Positions 8,334 to 17,947 are shown, numbered from the stretch's first letter. The stretch: DNA of 64,000 nucleotides from Anderseniella sp039978075 (GCA_039978075.1 JBDWCA010000009.1:1-64000); one strand, 5' to 3'. Notes: a model not told the origin generated them from the sequence alone. A program made the numbers and translations.

Positions 8334-9803
8334 ATGCTGAACTCACATTTCTGGCTTCGGCCATTCCTAATCGCCGTTTTTGGCGTGGTTCTTCTATCGG
8401 CACCTGCAAATGCTGCTCGTGACGGATCTACGGACCGGCCGGGGCTTAATTACAAGACCATAGAACTGTCGGCTCCCAATCCTGACTTGTGTGAAAATGC
8501 ATGCAAGAAGGACGGTCAGTGCCGCGCGTGGACCTATTCATGGCCCGGCGCCAAAGGCCCGAAGGCGATGTGTGCCCTGAAAACCGGTGTTCCGCCGAAG
8601 CGGTCCGACACATGCTGCATTTCCGGTGTTCTGTCGACCTCCAGTCCGGTGACACAGACAGATGACCCGGCTCCCGCCCCTGCTAAAAAACCTGCTGTAA
8701 CAGCGAAGCCGGCCCCTACGCCTAAGCCGGCCCCCACGCCTACAAAGCCTGTGGTGACAGCCAAACCGGCACCTGTTCCCGCACCCGCTCCAAAAAAGCC
8801 CGTCATAGTAGAAAAACCAAAGCCTCCGGAACCTGAAGTCACAGCCAAACCAATACCTGCTCCTGCCCCGTTGCCAGCCCCTAAAAAACCGATTGAAGCG
8901 GTGACGCCGCTGCCGGAAAAACCTGTTGACCAGGTTATCGTGCAACCGGTACCGGCCCCGTTGCCTCCGGTGGAAGAGCAGGAAACGGTCACTGTTACAC
9001 CAGTACCCAAGCCGGCTCTGCGTCCCTTGCAGGAAGATGAAACGGAACCGCAGGACGATTCCGCTCCTCGCGAGCAGGTTCCACCGGATCCTGCCAAGGT
9101 TGCCGCCTGCAACGATTATGCATCGCGGGCGCTGGCACAAAACAGCGAGAACAGACGATTGAACTGCGGTTTGACCGGCAGCCGCTGGGGTTTTGGCCGA
9201 AGCGCGTATTTCAGTTATTGTATGCGCAACCCGTCATCGGCTTACAACGGCGCGCGCGCGGCGCGAGACAGAGATCTCGATAGCTGCAACCGGCAGATCG
9301 CAAGCCGTGGTGACAACCCGGATGAACCGGTTCTTCCGGACCTGGACGACAATGAGCCGGATGACGTCATCATCAACAACTCCCGCTCAAGGCGGTTCTG
9401 TCGTAATTTTGCCGGCCAAAGTGTACGTCAGGTCCGTCAGGCGCGGCGTTACAGGTGTGGATTCGGAGGTGAACGCTGGTCACGAAGCCGCGTTCGCCAG
9501 GCCCAATTATGCCGTCGCATCGGCCCGCGTGCTGCTGCCAGCTTGTTAGACAGAAGAACCCGGCAAATCCGGAATTGCAGAGTTGCCGGACGCAATGAGG
9601 GTTCTGGACGCACGCAGTGTCGTGAGTACGCCCGTTCCGCCGTCCAGCAGGCCCGCCAGGCACGTCGCCTTGATTGCGGTTACAGCGGAAGACGCTGGAG
9701 CCGGAATTTCCAAAGGCATCTGAGATGGTGTGTTTCGGTTTCCCAACGCAGGGTCCGCCGTGAATACAGGCAGCGTGAACGGTTACTCGATCGCTGCCAG
9801 TAA
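8334..9803 (+). CDS. Secreted PAN/Apple-domain protein with proline-rich linker and three four-cysteine repeats
   Basis: 489 residues from the ATG at 8334, chosen because it starts a clean signal peptide (1-27, ending ANA); an ATG at 8280 adds 18 residues that spoil it. Residues ~34-100 are a PAN/Apple-like domain with six cysteines. About 105-255 is Pro/Lys/Ala-rich linker. The C-terminal half has three repeats starting at C259, C356 and C429, each with cysteines at relative positions 1, 20, 38 and 60 and a CG-x2-G-x-RW core. The repeats are very arginine-rich. Such repeats occur in secreted alphaproteobacterial proteins. Probably an extracellular binding protein; the ligand is unknown. Confidence 0.85.
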   Translation: MLNSHFWLRPFLIAVFGVVLLSAPANAARDGSTDRPGLNYKTIELSAPNPDLCENACKKDGQCRAWTYSWPGAKGPKAMCALKTGVPPKRSDTCCISGVLSTSSPVTQTDDPAPAPAKKPAVTAKPAPTPKPAPTPTKPVVTAKPAPVPAPAPKKPVIVEKPKPPEPEVTAKPIPAPAPLPAPKKPIEAVTPLPEKPVDQVIVQPVPAPLPPVEEQETVTVTPVPKPALRPLQEDETEPQDDSAPREQVPPDPAKVAACNDYASRALAQNSENRRLNCGLTGSRWGFGRSAYFSYCMRNPSSAYNGARAARDRDLDSCNRQIASRGDNPDEPVLPDLDDNEPDDVIINNSRSRRFCRNFAGQSVRQVRQARRYRCGFGGERWSRSRVRQAQLCRRIGPRAAASLLDRRTRQIRNCRVAGRNEGSGRTQCREYARSAVQQARQARRLDCGYSGRRWSRNFQRHLRWCVSVSQRRVRREYRQRERLLDRCQ

Positions 9804-10028
9804 CAATCGGCATCTGCAAGGCATATATCAACTGATACCAGGGAATTGGTGACGACTTGAGCAACATGCGTTCAACCGAACCCATGTTGCTCAGGCACGT
9901 TGCCAGCGATCAGTTTTGCGGTTTTTGACAGTATCAGATTAAAAACCATACAGATCTGCGCCTGCAGTCTTGACGCGGCCAACTCCCCTGCATCAACTGT
10001 GAAGTGACAACCGCCGAATAATGTTGGG

Positions 10029-10817
10029 ATGCCCATGCAGATTGCGACCTGGAATATCAATGGCGTCAAGGCGCGCCTGGAAACAGCTATTGCATGGCTC
10101 AACGAGGCACGACCCGATGTCGCCTGTCTGCAGGAGATCAAGTCAGTAGATGAAGGATTTCCCCGCACAGCGTTTGAAGACATTGGCTACAATGTAGCTA
10201 CGCATGGTCAGAAAGGTTTCAACGGTGTTGCAATTCTGTCCCTCAAACCGGTCGAAGACATTGTTAGGCGGCTTCCCGGTGACGATGCAGATGAACAGGC
10301 CCGCTACATCGAAGCAGTGGTCAGCGGCGACAACACGGTCTGCCGTGTGGGATGTCTGTATCTGCCCAATGGTAACCCGGTTGATACGCCGAAGTACCCT
10401 TACAAACTGGCGTGGATGGACCGGCTGATTGCTCATGCGAAAACCAAATTGCATCTGGAAGAGCCGTTTGTGCTGGCAGGCGACTATAATGTGATTCCGG
10501 AGCCCCGGGATGCTGCACGACCGGCGGAATGGACTGAAGACGCGCTGTTCAGGCTGGACACTCTTGAAAAATATCGCGAACTCACGGCGCTCGGTTTCAC
10601 CGACGCAGTACGCAGCTTTGACCAATCAGATGGTGTCTACACATTTTGGGACTACCAGGCCGGTGCGTGGCAGAAAAATAACGGAATTCGCATTGATCAC
10701 ATGCTGCTGTCCGCCGAGGCTACCGACAGGGCAATTGGCTGTCGGATAGACAAGCATGTGCGCAGCTGGGAAAAGCCGTCTGATCACGTCCCGGTCATTG
10801 TTGAGCTGGAAATATAG
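10029..10817 (+). CDS. xthA: Exodeoxyribonuclease III (AP endonuclease)
   Basis: 262 residues, EEP-fold nuclease. It removes 3' blocking groups and incises abasic sites in base-excision repair. Family motifs: WNINGVKAR near the N-terminus, CLQEIK (metal-binding Glu), AGDYNVIP, and the C-terminal IDHMLLS and SDHVPVIVE with the catalytic Asp-His. A second ATG at 10035 is an equally plausible start. The gene lies in the erpA-dgt-argS neighbourhood and faces the Sel1 gene. Confidence 0.95.
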   Translation: MPMQIATWNINGVKARLETAIAWLNEARPDVACLQEIKSVDEGFPRTAFEDIGYNVATHGQKGFNGVAILSLKPVEDIVRRLPGDDADEQARYIEAVVSGDNTVCRVGCLYLPNGNPVDTPKYPYKLAWMDRLIAHAKTKLHLEEPFVLAGDYNVIPEPRDAARPAEWTEDALFRLDTLEKYRELTALGFTDAVRSFDQSDGVYTFWDYQAGAWQKNNGIRIDHMLLSAEATDRAIGCRIDKHVRSWEKPSDHVPVIVELEI

Positions 10818-10847
10818 GCCTGTGACCCAAAAGTTGCTCTGAAAGCA

Positions 10848-10890
10848 ATCAGGATGATTTCCGGTTGATGCAACCCAAAATCAACCTGAT
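10848..10890. terminator. Long hairpin between convergent xthA and Sel1 genes
   Basis: Two 13-nt arms (10848-10860 and 10878-10890) pair with one mismatch, and a perfect inner 5-bp stem (10863-10867 with 10871-10875) sits inside. A short T-rich stretch follows on the plus strand. It lies exactly between the two convergent stops, so a shared terminator is the simplest reading. Confidence 0.6.
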
Positions 10891-11784
10891 CTAATTTTGT
10901 GCCTGCCGGGTGCGTACCGGAAAACGGCTGGACCATCTTGTGTAAAGGTTGTTGGCCTCACCAAGCTTTTTCTGACTGATCTCGGAGACCACCGCATTGG
11001 TCTTTTTCACGATCCTCCGGTTCAGGGAACCGCCTGCAGTATCAGCTGCAATTTTATACCAGACCAGCGCGCGCACCTTGTCGCCGCTTTCATAATAAAT
11101 GTCGCCCAAGCGGGCAGCAGCCGGGGCATAACGCTTCTGCGCAGCCGTTCCGAGCCACCGCATTCCATATGACCGGTCCCTGGCGACACCTTCACCATTC
11201 AGATACATGAGGCCGAAACCGTACTGGGCTCCCGCATGGCCGGCTGAAGCAGCGGTCTGATAGTAATGCAAAGCCTTGTTTACATTCTTTTTGACGCCGG
11301 ATTTCTTATGACCGGTACGCAGATAGTTGGCCATTCGTGTCAGGCTATCCAGCACAAAATAGCGCTCATTGCCCGACACATCCGACCTGCTGTCGACATA
11401 GTCTTCTGCAACGCGGTTGTAGTGCTTGAAGGCCGTTACCTGATCAGCTGTTACGCCGAGACCCTTTCGAAGCATATGGGCCAACATCCAATTGGCCTGG
11501 ATACTGCCCTCGCTGGACGGAAGGTCCAGATATGGAAGTGAAGCGGAAAAATCCTTGGCCCTGTAAGCAACCAAAGCGGCGTCGAGGTTTGCCTTGGCCT
11601 GAGAAGACAATTGACCAACAGGCAGTTCCTGTTTGCTGGGCGCGAAAGAATAAAATCCGGGCGGCAATTGCGCTTGCGCCCATGTTTGTCCGGACGACAA
11701 TGCGGCAACGCCTGCTACCAGCATCAAGCTGGCGGCAACACGTAATTTTGTCAGTCCGAAGCCGTTGTTGGTCTGCTGACCCAT
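10891..11784 (-). CDS. Secreted Sel1-like (TPR-like) repeat protein
   Basis: 297 residues from the ATG at 11784, which has a G-rich AGGGG site and leads directly into a hydrophobic signal segment (about residues 14-38, ending WAQA). The mature part has Sel1-type helical repeats; the clearest are ALHYYQTAASAGHAGAQYGFGLMY and the following RSYGMRWLGTAAQKRYAPAAARLG. Sel1 proteins are periplasmic scaffolds, often in exopolysaccharide or envelope signalling. No catalytic domain is visible. A longer start (to 11886) would bury the signal peptide and is rejected. Confidence 0.8.
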   Translation of the reverse strand: MGQQTNNGFGLTKLRVAASLMLVAGVAALSSGQTWAQAQLPPGFYSFAPSKQELPVGQLSSQAKANLDAALVAYRAKDFSASLPYLDLPSSEGSIQANWMLAHMLRKGLGVTADQVTAFKHYNRVAEDYVDSRSDVSGNERYFVLDSLTRMANYLRTGHKKSGVKKNVNKALHYYQTAASAGHAGAQYGFGLMYLNGEGVARDRSYGMRWLGTAAQKRYAPAAARLGDIYYESGDKVRALVWYKIAADTAGGSLNRRIVKKTNAVVSEISQKKLGEANNLYTRWSSRFPVRTRQAQN

Positions 11785-12185
11785 CCCACCCCTGGAACAA
11801 CAGTAAGACCGGTATGGCGCGCCTTGCGTGCCTCCCGATAAGTGCCTGGCCGGCAACTTGTCCTTACTTGTTGATCTTTCAATCATCTCTTTTGTTTAGC
11901 CCCTGGCCTACCTGTTGACTTCCACATCGCCCGTAAGTGCGCAGTCTGTGTCACTGCATGATTTTCGGTTCTTGCTACCTTAACGGGTACCAACTTCTTA
12001 TAATCCTCATTTGAGCGCGATTAAGGCAGGAAGTTGCCGCTGGTGCAGAATTTCGAAAAGTGTGACATATTTGCAACACCTGTTTTGCACTGGATTTGGC
12101 GGTTGCCGATAACCCGAAATAAGCTACGATTGCGCTGATTCTTGCGGATTTATGCGTCTTTCAGACTAAAAAGGACTCTCCCCAA
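11785..12185. other. Divergent intergenic region, no gene seen
   Basis: About 400 bp between the divergent Sel1 gene and the DUF898 gene. It presumably holds both promoters. For the rightward gene a weak TTGCCG-16-TACGAT pair lies near 12105-12132, and an AAGGA ribosome site precedes the ATG. I saw no conserved ORF, RNA gene or clear operator. Confidence 0.4.
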
Positions 12186-13349
12186 ATGCCCCCTACACTG
12201 TTTGGAAACCAATCGACAGGAATTCCGGCGTCAGGCGCTGAAACGGTGCGAATCGAGTACGTCGCTCAACGGGGACTGGGTGTAATCGCCATTACAAACT
12301 TCCTTTTGAACCTGATCACCCTGTCTTTTTATCGGTTCTGGGCAAAAACCCGGGTCCGTCGCCATATCTGGTCCAGTGTTCAGATCAATGGTGAACCGGT
12401 TGAATATACCGGTACCGGCAAGGAGCTGTTTTTCGGTTTTGTCATCATCATGGCAGTTGTGTTCCTGCCGCTGGCCCTGATTGCCACGGGGCTGGCCGCT
12501 TACTTCGGACCCGAAAGCGGAGCCGTTGTGGCCTTCCAGTTGATCATCGGTCTGGCGCTGGTCACACTCTACGGATTTGCGATTTACCGGGCCAGGCGTT
12601 ATCGGTTGTCCAGAACGGTGTGGCGCGGTATCCGCGGCGCGTTGCCGGGGTCCGCCCTTTCCTATAGCGGCAAGTATTTTGGTTCGCTGCTGCTTGGCCC
12701 GATGACGTTCGGATGGTCCACACCTGCAATGAACCTAATACTGGCGGAACACATTACCAACGACATGCGCTTCGGCAATATGCCGTTCAACTTCAGCGGC
12801 CGTTCCGGACCACTGTATACACGATATGCGGTGTGCTGGTTCGGCACCGTGGTGGCGTATCTGGTGATTGCCGGCTTTGCAATTGCGCTGTTTTATGCCG
12901 GCGCTTTCGACGGACTGCAGAAGGCATTCGATGCAATTGGCAGCGAAACCGCGACATCCGGCGATAGCGATACCGCTCTGGTTTTCGGCATATTTGCCGC
13001 CGTGATCGTCTTATATCTGCTTTACGTGGCGATCCGGTCGACGATCTGGTCATTTTACACCGCCAGAGAGTTGAATGTTTTCGCTCAGTACACCAGGTTT
13101 TCCGGAGCAGGTTTTGAATTCAACGCAACGGCCTGGAGCCTCATTACATTGTGGCTGGGCAACATGGCTTTGATCATTTTTACATTGGGCATAGCCCAAC
13201 CGTTCGTGGAACAGCGGATCATGCGTTACTTCGTCGAACGCCTGAGTGTAAACGGAACCATAGATTTTGCTTCGATACAGCAATCCAAGGCGGAGCTCGA
13301 TAGACGTGGCGAAGGCCTTATTGACGCCCTCGATCTGGATGCTTTTTGA
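12186..13349 (+). CDS. YjgN/DUF898 family multi-pass membrane protein
   Basis: 387 residues. After a short N-terminal tail, the family hallmark follows: a first membrane segment ending LITLSFYRFWAKTRVRRHIW, then a soluble turn GEPVEYTGTGKELFFGF. Several further hydrophobic segments (about six) run to residue ~345, each unit again followed by an aromatic/basic motif. DUF898 proteins have no established function. The gene is followed after 2 bp by an M48 peptidase with an N-terminal membrane segment, so the two probably act together in membrane protein maintenance, a known pairing for this family. Confidence 0.88.
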   Translation: MPPTLFGNQSTGIPASGAETVRIEYVAQRGLGVIAITNFLLNLITLSFYRFWAKTRVRRHIWSSVQINGEPVEYTGTGKELFFGFVIIMAVVFLPLALIATGLAAYFGPESGAVVAFQLIIGLALVTLYGFAIYRARRYRLSRTVWRGIRGALPGSALSYSGKYFGSLLLGPMTFGWSTPAMNLILAEHITNDMRFGNMPFNFSGRSGPLYTRYAVCWFGTVVAYLVIAGFAIALFYAGAFDGLQKAFDAIGSETATSGDSDTALVFGIFAAVIVLYLLYVAIRSTIWSFYTARELNVFAQYTRFSGAGFEFNATAWSLITLWLGNMALIIFTLGIAQPFVEQRIMRYFVERLSVNGTIDFASIQQSKAELDRRGEGLIDALDLDAF

Positions 13350-13351
13350 CT

Positions 13352-14482
13352 ATGACCACCACACCACATAATGCCGAGTTCTTTGATGGCGGGTCGGCCA
13401 TGGCACGACTTGTCCATGTCCGGGTCGAGGGGGCAACGCTGGTGATCGCACAAACCGGTGCGCCTGATGTTCACTGGCCGCTGAAAAACGTCGAGATGGT
13501 TTTCGGCGGCAAACCAGGACAGGCACTGAGATTAAAACTGCACGGTGACCACGGCAGCCGGCTTACATTGCCGGAAGGCAGTGCTGCGGATGCCGTGGTT
13601 GCGGCCGCACCATCCATTCTCAGCGGCCATAAACGCCGCTTCTGGAAAGGCGTGGGAATTTCGGTGGCTGTCGTACTTGGCATAGGTGTTGCCGGGTATG
13701 CCACGCTGGCAGTTGCTCCGCAGGCGCTGGCCCGTTTTATCCCGGATGAGGTTGTCAACTCATTCGCCGACGGGTTGGAGAAATCGGTCATTAAGTCATC
13801 CAAGCGCTGTGACGCGCCGGCGGGACAAGACGCCCTCAACAAGATTGCGCGACGCATAGTGTCCGGCGCAGGAGATCCGCCGGTTTTTTCTCTGCGGGTG
13901 TTTGATATCCGCCAGAGCGGTAACAAGAAACTGGTCAATGCTTTTGCTCTGCCGGGCGGGCGCATGGTGTTCAGTGCGGGCCTTATCGAAAATGCAGGCA
14001 GCGCTGATGAAGTGGCTGGTGTTCTTGCGCATGAACTTGGCCACGTTGCACTGCGCCATCCAGAAGCCGCCATTGTCCGGGTTTATGGATTGCAGATGTT
14101 GTTGTCGCTGTTTACCGCCGGACAGGGTGCCGAAGGCATTGGCAACATTGCCGGTGTGCTGGCTGTCCTTCAATACAGCCGTGCTGCAGAGGCGGAAGCC
14201 GATGCCTATGCCATTGAGGTTATGGAAAAAGCCAAGGTGGATCCAAAAGGCCTACAGAGCTTTTTCACAAGATTGCTGAAAAAGAAATCGGGAGTCGACA
14301 CGGCAAAAAAAGGAGATGACAGCATCTCACTTCGAAAACGCATCGAACCGTTCACCGATCTGTTTTCAACGCACCCGGGAACGGATGACCGTATCGCCCG
14401 CCTGAAACCCCGGGCCGGTGGAACCGAACCGGCCATCCTGAGCGCTACGGAATGGAGTGCCCTCAAGGCAATCTGCAAATAG
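13352..14482 (+). CDS. M48-family (Ste24p-like) zinc metallopeptidase, membrane-anchored
   Basis: 376 residues from the ATG at 13352, 2 bp after the DUF898 stop; a TTG at 13346 is an alternative start. A non-catalytic N-terminal domain (~1-90) precedes one transmembrane segment (around 98-120). The peptidase domain has the HELGH zinc motif and the downstream EAEADAYA helix that supplies the third ligand. M48 proteases of this layout cleave misfolded or signal-bearing membrane and periplasmic proteins. Coupling to DUF898 suggests shared control. Confidence 0.92.
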   Translation: MTTTPHNAEFFDGGSAMARLVHVRVEGATLVIAQTGAPDVHWPLKNVEMVFGGKPGQALRLKLHGDHGSRLTLPEGSAADAVVAAAPSILSGHKRRFWKGVGISVAVVLGIGVAGYATLAVAPQALARFIPDEVVNSFADGLEKSVIKSSKRCDAPAGQDALNKIARRIVSGAGDPPVFSLRVFDIRQSGNKKLVNAFALPGGRMVFSAGLIENAGSADEVAGVLAHELGHVALRHPEAAIVRVYGLQMLLSLFTAGQGAEGIGNIAGVLAVLQYSRAAEAEADAYAIEVMEKAKVDPKGLQSFFTRLLKKKSGVDTAKKGDDSISLRKRIEPFTDLFSTHPGTDDRIARLKPRAGGTEPAILSATEWSALKAICK

Positions 14483-14496
14483 GCAGCTGATCAAGA

Positions 14497-14751
14497 TCAG
14501 GCGTGCCGCCGGATCATTCGGTGAACAGCCACCAAAAGCAGACAACTGATCAAAACCAGACCGGCAATGAACGAAAACAATCCCATGTCGGTGTTTGTAA
14601 ATTGCTCATAAGGTCTGGCCTGGACTTTCGTGACGCTGTACCAGATGCCACCTCCGACAAGCAGAAGACTGGCAATACAACACCACAACATCACCCGCAT
14701 GACCTTCATGATCAGCAACAGGAACGGTCGTTGGTTGAGATCACCAGACAT
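14497..14751 (-). CDS. Small two-helix membrane protein, unknown
   Basis: 84 residues with two hydrophobic segments (about 19-41 and 55-77) separated by a polar loop, and a basic C-terminus. No domain is recognised. There is no good ribosome site before the ATG at 14751; later in-frame ATGs (residues 15, 18 and 21) are possible. It is convergent with the M48 gene and lies 12 bp downstream of the next gene, so it may be co-transcribed with it. Confidence 0.5.
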   Translation of the reverse strand: MSGDLNQRPFLLLIMKVMRVMLWCCIASLLLVGGGIWYSVTKVQARPYEQFTNTDMGLFSFIAGLVLISCLLLVAVHRMIRRHA

Positions 14752-14763
14752 TGCGAACCAGTC

Positions 14764-15159
14764 TTAACTCAGAGTTCCAGAGCAACCTGATCTGGCCCAC
14801 CGGCGGTTATAGGCATGAAGTTTCAAAGAGGCATTGTAGATTCTCTTTGCGTCGGAGCGACATTTTCCGGATGAACAGCTTTTTGAGGTTACCCTGTAGG
14901 CTTTTTTCATCTCGGCCCGCGTTGGTGCATCATCAGACTGCAGACGGCGCAATGTCGAGTTGTAGTAATTTGCAAGTGACCGGTTGCGGTTGACCACGCG
15001 CAGAAACCGAGGTTTGCCTTTTCGTTTAAACTCTTTAGCCAGTGAGTTGCACGAAGCAGCCATCGCTGTAGAGGAAAACGGGCCATTGTTCGGCGCAATC
15101 ATCACCATCCCTGCCGCAATGACTGTCATTGCGAACAGCTTCAAAACTCTTGCATTCAT
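14764..15159 (-). CDS. Secreted small basic protein, unknown
   Basis: 131 residues from the ATG at 15159, which opens a signal peptide (1-34, ending AMA). The mature part is Arg/Lys/Ser-rich with four cysteines (CNSLAKEF, KSCSSGKC, SGC near the end), suggesting two disulfides. No family is recognised. A TTG further upstream is in frame but gives no signal peptide at the very N-terminus. Likely periplasmic. Confidence 0.65.
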   Translation of the reverse strand: MNARVLKLFAMTVIAAGMVMIAPNNGPFSSTAMAASCNSLAKEFKRKGKPRFLRVVNRNRSLANYYNSTLRRLQSDDAPTRAEMKKAYRVTSKSCSSGKCRSDAKRIYNASLKLHAYNRRWARSGCSGTLS

Positions 15160-15257
15160 ACCGTTGATAGTCCTGCCGTTTAAATTGTGCCCCAAACGAT
15201 TCTGAAAAATAATATAGGGAAACGTGACGTCAGGTACAATTCACGATGTCCAGTTTC

Positions 15258-16739
15258 TCATGACCACCAGTTTTCGGCTTCAAAATGTCCGGCCTGATCT
15301 TCAAGCACTTTGCCGATCTGGAACAGGGTCGCTTCATCAAATGGTCTACCGATCAACTGCAGGCCCAGAGGCAGGCCTTTTGCATCCAGGCCGGCTGGAA
15401 CAGCAATACCAGGCAATCCTGCCATGTTCACGGTGACTGTAAAAATGTCATTCAGATACATTTTTAACGGGTCGGAACTCATGTCCTGATCGGCGATGCC
15501 AAATGCCGCCGACGGTGTCGCCGGGGTCAGGATTGCATCCACACCATCTGCAAATGATGTTTCAAAATCACGCTTGATCAATGTGCGAACCTTTTGCGCC
15601 TTGACGTAATAGGCATCGTAGTACCCTGCCGACAACACGTAGGTACCAATCATGATGCGGCGGCGAACCTCAGCGCCAAATCCTTCAGCGCGGGTATTCT
15701 CATACATTGAGACAATATCGTCACCGGGAACGCGCAGACCATATCGCACACCATCGTAACGAGCCAGGTTTGACGACGCTTCGGCCGGCGCAACAATATA
15801 ATAGGCCGGCAGCGCATACTTTGTATGCGGCAGGGAAATATCAACGATCTCGGCGCCGGCATCCCGCAGCCAGTCAATGCCTTTTTGCCAAAGGGCTTCA
15901 ATGTCATCGGGCATTCCGTCCATGCGATATTCGGCCGGAATACCTATTTTCATTCCCTTTATCGACTTGCCGATGACGGCTTCATAATCAGGAACCTCGA
16001 TATCTACTGATGTTGTATCCTTTGGATCAACACTGGCAATCGACTTCAGGAGAATGGCCGCGTCGCGCACATCGCGTGCAATCGGACCTGCCTGATCCAG
16101 AGAGGATGCAAACGCCACCGTGCCCCAGCGTGAGACCCGTCCATATGTCGGCTTGATGCCGACAGTTCCGGTAAAGGCGGCAGGCTGGCGGATTGAACCG
16201 CCGGTATCGGTTGCAGTTGCACCTGCGCAAATATGTGCCGCGACTGCGGAAGCCGACCCGCCGGATGAGCCACCAGGGACCAGGTCAACATTGGAACCCT
16301 GGCCCCGCCAGGGGTTCTTCACAGGTCCGTAGTATGAAGTCTCGTTGGATGACCCCATGGCGAATTCATCCATGTTCAATTTACCCAGCATGACGGCGCC
16401 ATCCGCCCACAGGTTTGCGGTTACGGTTGACTCGTATGCCGGCTTGAACTGATCCAGTATGTGGCTGCAGGCCTGGGTGTGGACGCCCTCGGTGGCAAAC
16501 AGATCCTTGATGCCCAGCGGGATGCCTTCAAGCGGACCGGCTTCGCCTTTGGCGATACGGTCGTCGCTGGCGGCTGCCATGGCGCGGGCCTTTTCAGGTG
16601 TCTCCACAATATAGGCGTTCAGGGAGCGCGCCGATTCAATGGCGCTGATATAGACTTCGGTCAGTTCGCTGGCCTTGAATTGTCCCTTGCTCAACGCGTC
16701 GCGGGCCTGGGCAATTGTTAGTTTCAAAAGATCGGACAT
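15258..16739 (-). CDS. gatA: Glutamyl-tRNA(Gln)/aspartyl-tRNA(Asn) amidotransferase subunit A
   Basis: 493 residues from the ATG at 16739. Amidase-signature enzyme that releases ammonia from glutamine for the GatB subunit. The Ser-cisSer-Lys triad is visible: K78 in GIKDLF, S158 in the GGSSGGSA loop and S182 in DTGGSIRQPA, with the 24-residue spacing of GatA. GatC precedes it by 59 bp; gatB is not next to gatA, as is common in this order. The start was moved 6 codons in from a weaker upstream codon because of the MSDLLKLT family start. Confidence 0.97.
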   Translation of the reverse strand: MSDLLKLTIAQARDALSKGQFKASELTEVYISAIESARSLNAYIVETPEKARAMAAASDDRIAKGEAGPLEGIPLGIKDLFATEGVHTQACSHILDQFKPAYESTVTANLWADGAVMLGKLNMDEFAMGSSNETSYYGPVKNPWRGQGSNVDLVPGGSSGGSASAVAAHICAGATATDTGGSIRQPAAFTGTVGIKPTYGRVSRWGTVAFASSLDQAGPIARDVRDAAILLKSIASVDPKDTTSVDIEVPDYEAVIGKSIKGMKIGIPAEYRMDGMPDDIEALWQKGIDWLRDAGAEIVDISLPHTKYALPAYYIVAPAEASSNLARYDGVRYGLRVPGDDIVSMYENTRAEGFGAEVRRRIMIGTYVLSAGYYDAYYVKAQKVRTLIKRDFETSFADGVDAILTPATPSAAFGIADQDMSSDPLKMYLNDIFTVTVNMAGLPGIAVPAGLDAKGLPLGLQLIGRPFDEATLFQIGKVLEDQAGHFEAENWWS

Positions 16740-16798
16740 CTGTTTTCCGGAAATCAAAAATCTGGCGCTTGGTGAATTCGGCTATCGGAAGCTGGTGT

Positions 16799-17086
16799 TC
16801 ACTCGACAACCTTGGGGACAATGAAGAAATTCTCATCATTTGCGGCTGCGTTGCCCGTGACCCGTTCGGGGTATCCGCCATCGGTCACTTCGTCGTCTCG
16901 CAGCCGCATGGTACTGTCAACAACAGACGTCATCGGTTCGACATTCTCGGTATCAACTTCGCCCAGCATCTCGACCCAGCTGAGGATGTGGTTCAACTCG
17001 CCTTCCAGTTTAGGGACTTCGTTGTCGGAAATCCTGATGCGGGCGAGCCGGGCAATGCGGCGCACTGTTGCCTGATCGACAGACAT
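16799..17086 (-). CDS. gatC: Glutamyl-tRNA(Gln)/aspartyl-tRNA(Asn) amidotransferase subunit C
   Basis: 95 residues, the standard size. GatC wraps around GatA and stabilises the GatCAB complex. The N-terminal VRRIARLARI and the later L-x-HIL-x-WVEML-x2-VDTE-x-VEPM segment match the family. GGAG precedes the ATG. It is upstream of gatA in a two-gene unit. Confidence 0.96.
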   Translation of the reverse strand: MSVDQATVRRIARLARIRISDNEVPKLEGELNHILSWVEMLGEVDTENVEPMTSVVDSTMRLRDDEVTDGGYPERVTGNAAANDENFFIVPKVVE

Positions 17087-17181
17087 GATTTGTTATCTCC
17101 AATTCGATGACGGAATTGCCACGCGTGATACCATCGTCACCGTGCTGCTGCAATGCCTGTCGGCGGCGACAGATGTGCAAT

Positions 17182-17871
17182 TCAGATATTCAGGGTTTGT
17201 CCGATAAAGGGCACCTTGACCTTCCCGGCATCCTCTCCCATTGCCAGCACAAATGGATCGGCATCCGGTACCAGCAGCGGGAATGTGCCGTAGTGGCAGG
17301 GGATGATTGTCTCGAAGTCAAAAAAGTTTCTGCACGCCATTGCCGCCGTTACCGGGTTCATGGTGAACCTGTCGCCAATGGGGACGATCCCAGTAACCGG
17401 TTCATGAATGCGCGCGATCAGCCCCATGTCTCCAAAGATATCGGTATCGCCCATATGGTAAAGCGGTTTTTCGGAATTGTTTGGCCGGATGATGATGCCG
17501 CACGGGTTGCCCAAGTATACGCCATCTGATGATGATGAATGATCCGCTCTTACAAAGGTACACATAAAGTCGGCGTGATAGACCGCGCCACCGGTATTGG
17601 TGGGGTCGAAGTTTTCAACACCTTGATTGTGCAGATGAACGGCCAACTCATAAACTGCAATCAACGTTGCACCAGTTGCCTTGCAGATATCAACGGTGTC
17701 TCCAATGTGGTCATCATGGCCGTGCGTGAGAATCACATGGGTGCATCCGGAGGTGGCATTTTCAACGCTGCCTTCAAAAGTTGGCGATCCGGACAGGAAC
17801 GGATCAATCAGGATTACAGTGTCATCGAATTCAACCCTGAAGGCTGAATGCCCAAACCATGTGATTTTCAT
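17182..17871 (-). CDS. UPF0173 metallo-beta-lactamase-fold metal-dependent hydrolase
   Basis: 229 residues. The N-terminus MKITWFGHSAF and the metal motif THGHDDHIGD (HxHxDH) are diagnostic of UPF0173. Further metal ligands are the His in HMGDTDIFGDM and the late PCHYGTFP. The substrate is not established for this family. It diverges from ruvX and is followed on the same strand by gatC after 95 bp, a conserved order in this group. Confidence 0.93.
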   Translation of the reverse strand: MKITWFGHSAFRVEFDDTVILIDPFLSGSPTFEGSVENATSGCTHVILTHGHDDHIGDTVDICKATGATLIAVYELAVHLHNQGVENFDPTNTGGAVYHADFMCTFVRADHSSSSDGVYLGNPCGIIIRPNNSEKPLYHMGDTDIFGDMGLIARIHEPVTGIVPIGDRFTMNPVTAAMACRNFFDFETIIPCHYGTFPLLVPDADPFVLAMGEDAGKVKVPFIGQTLNI

Positions 17872-17947
17872 GTGTGTTCCCCTTTTCGCATGGCAGATGC
17901 GCGTTGAACCGTTTGCACCTACCCGTCACAAGCCTTAAGCAGACAAA

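Noticed and set aside
8534..9140. Gly/Thr-rich minus-strand frames opposite the PAN protein
   Set aside because: Mirror of the proline-rich linker; low complexity with no start signal.
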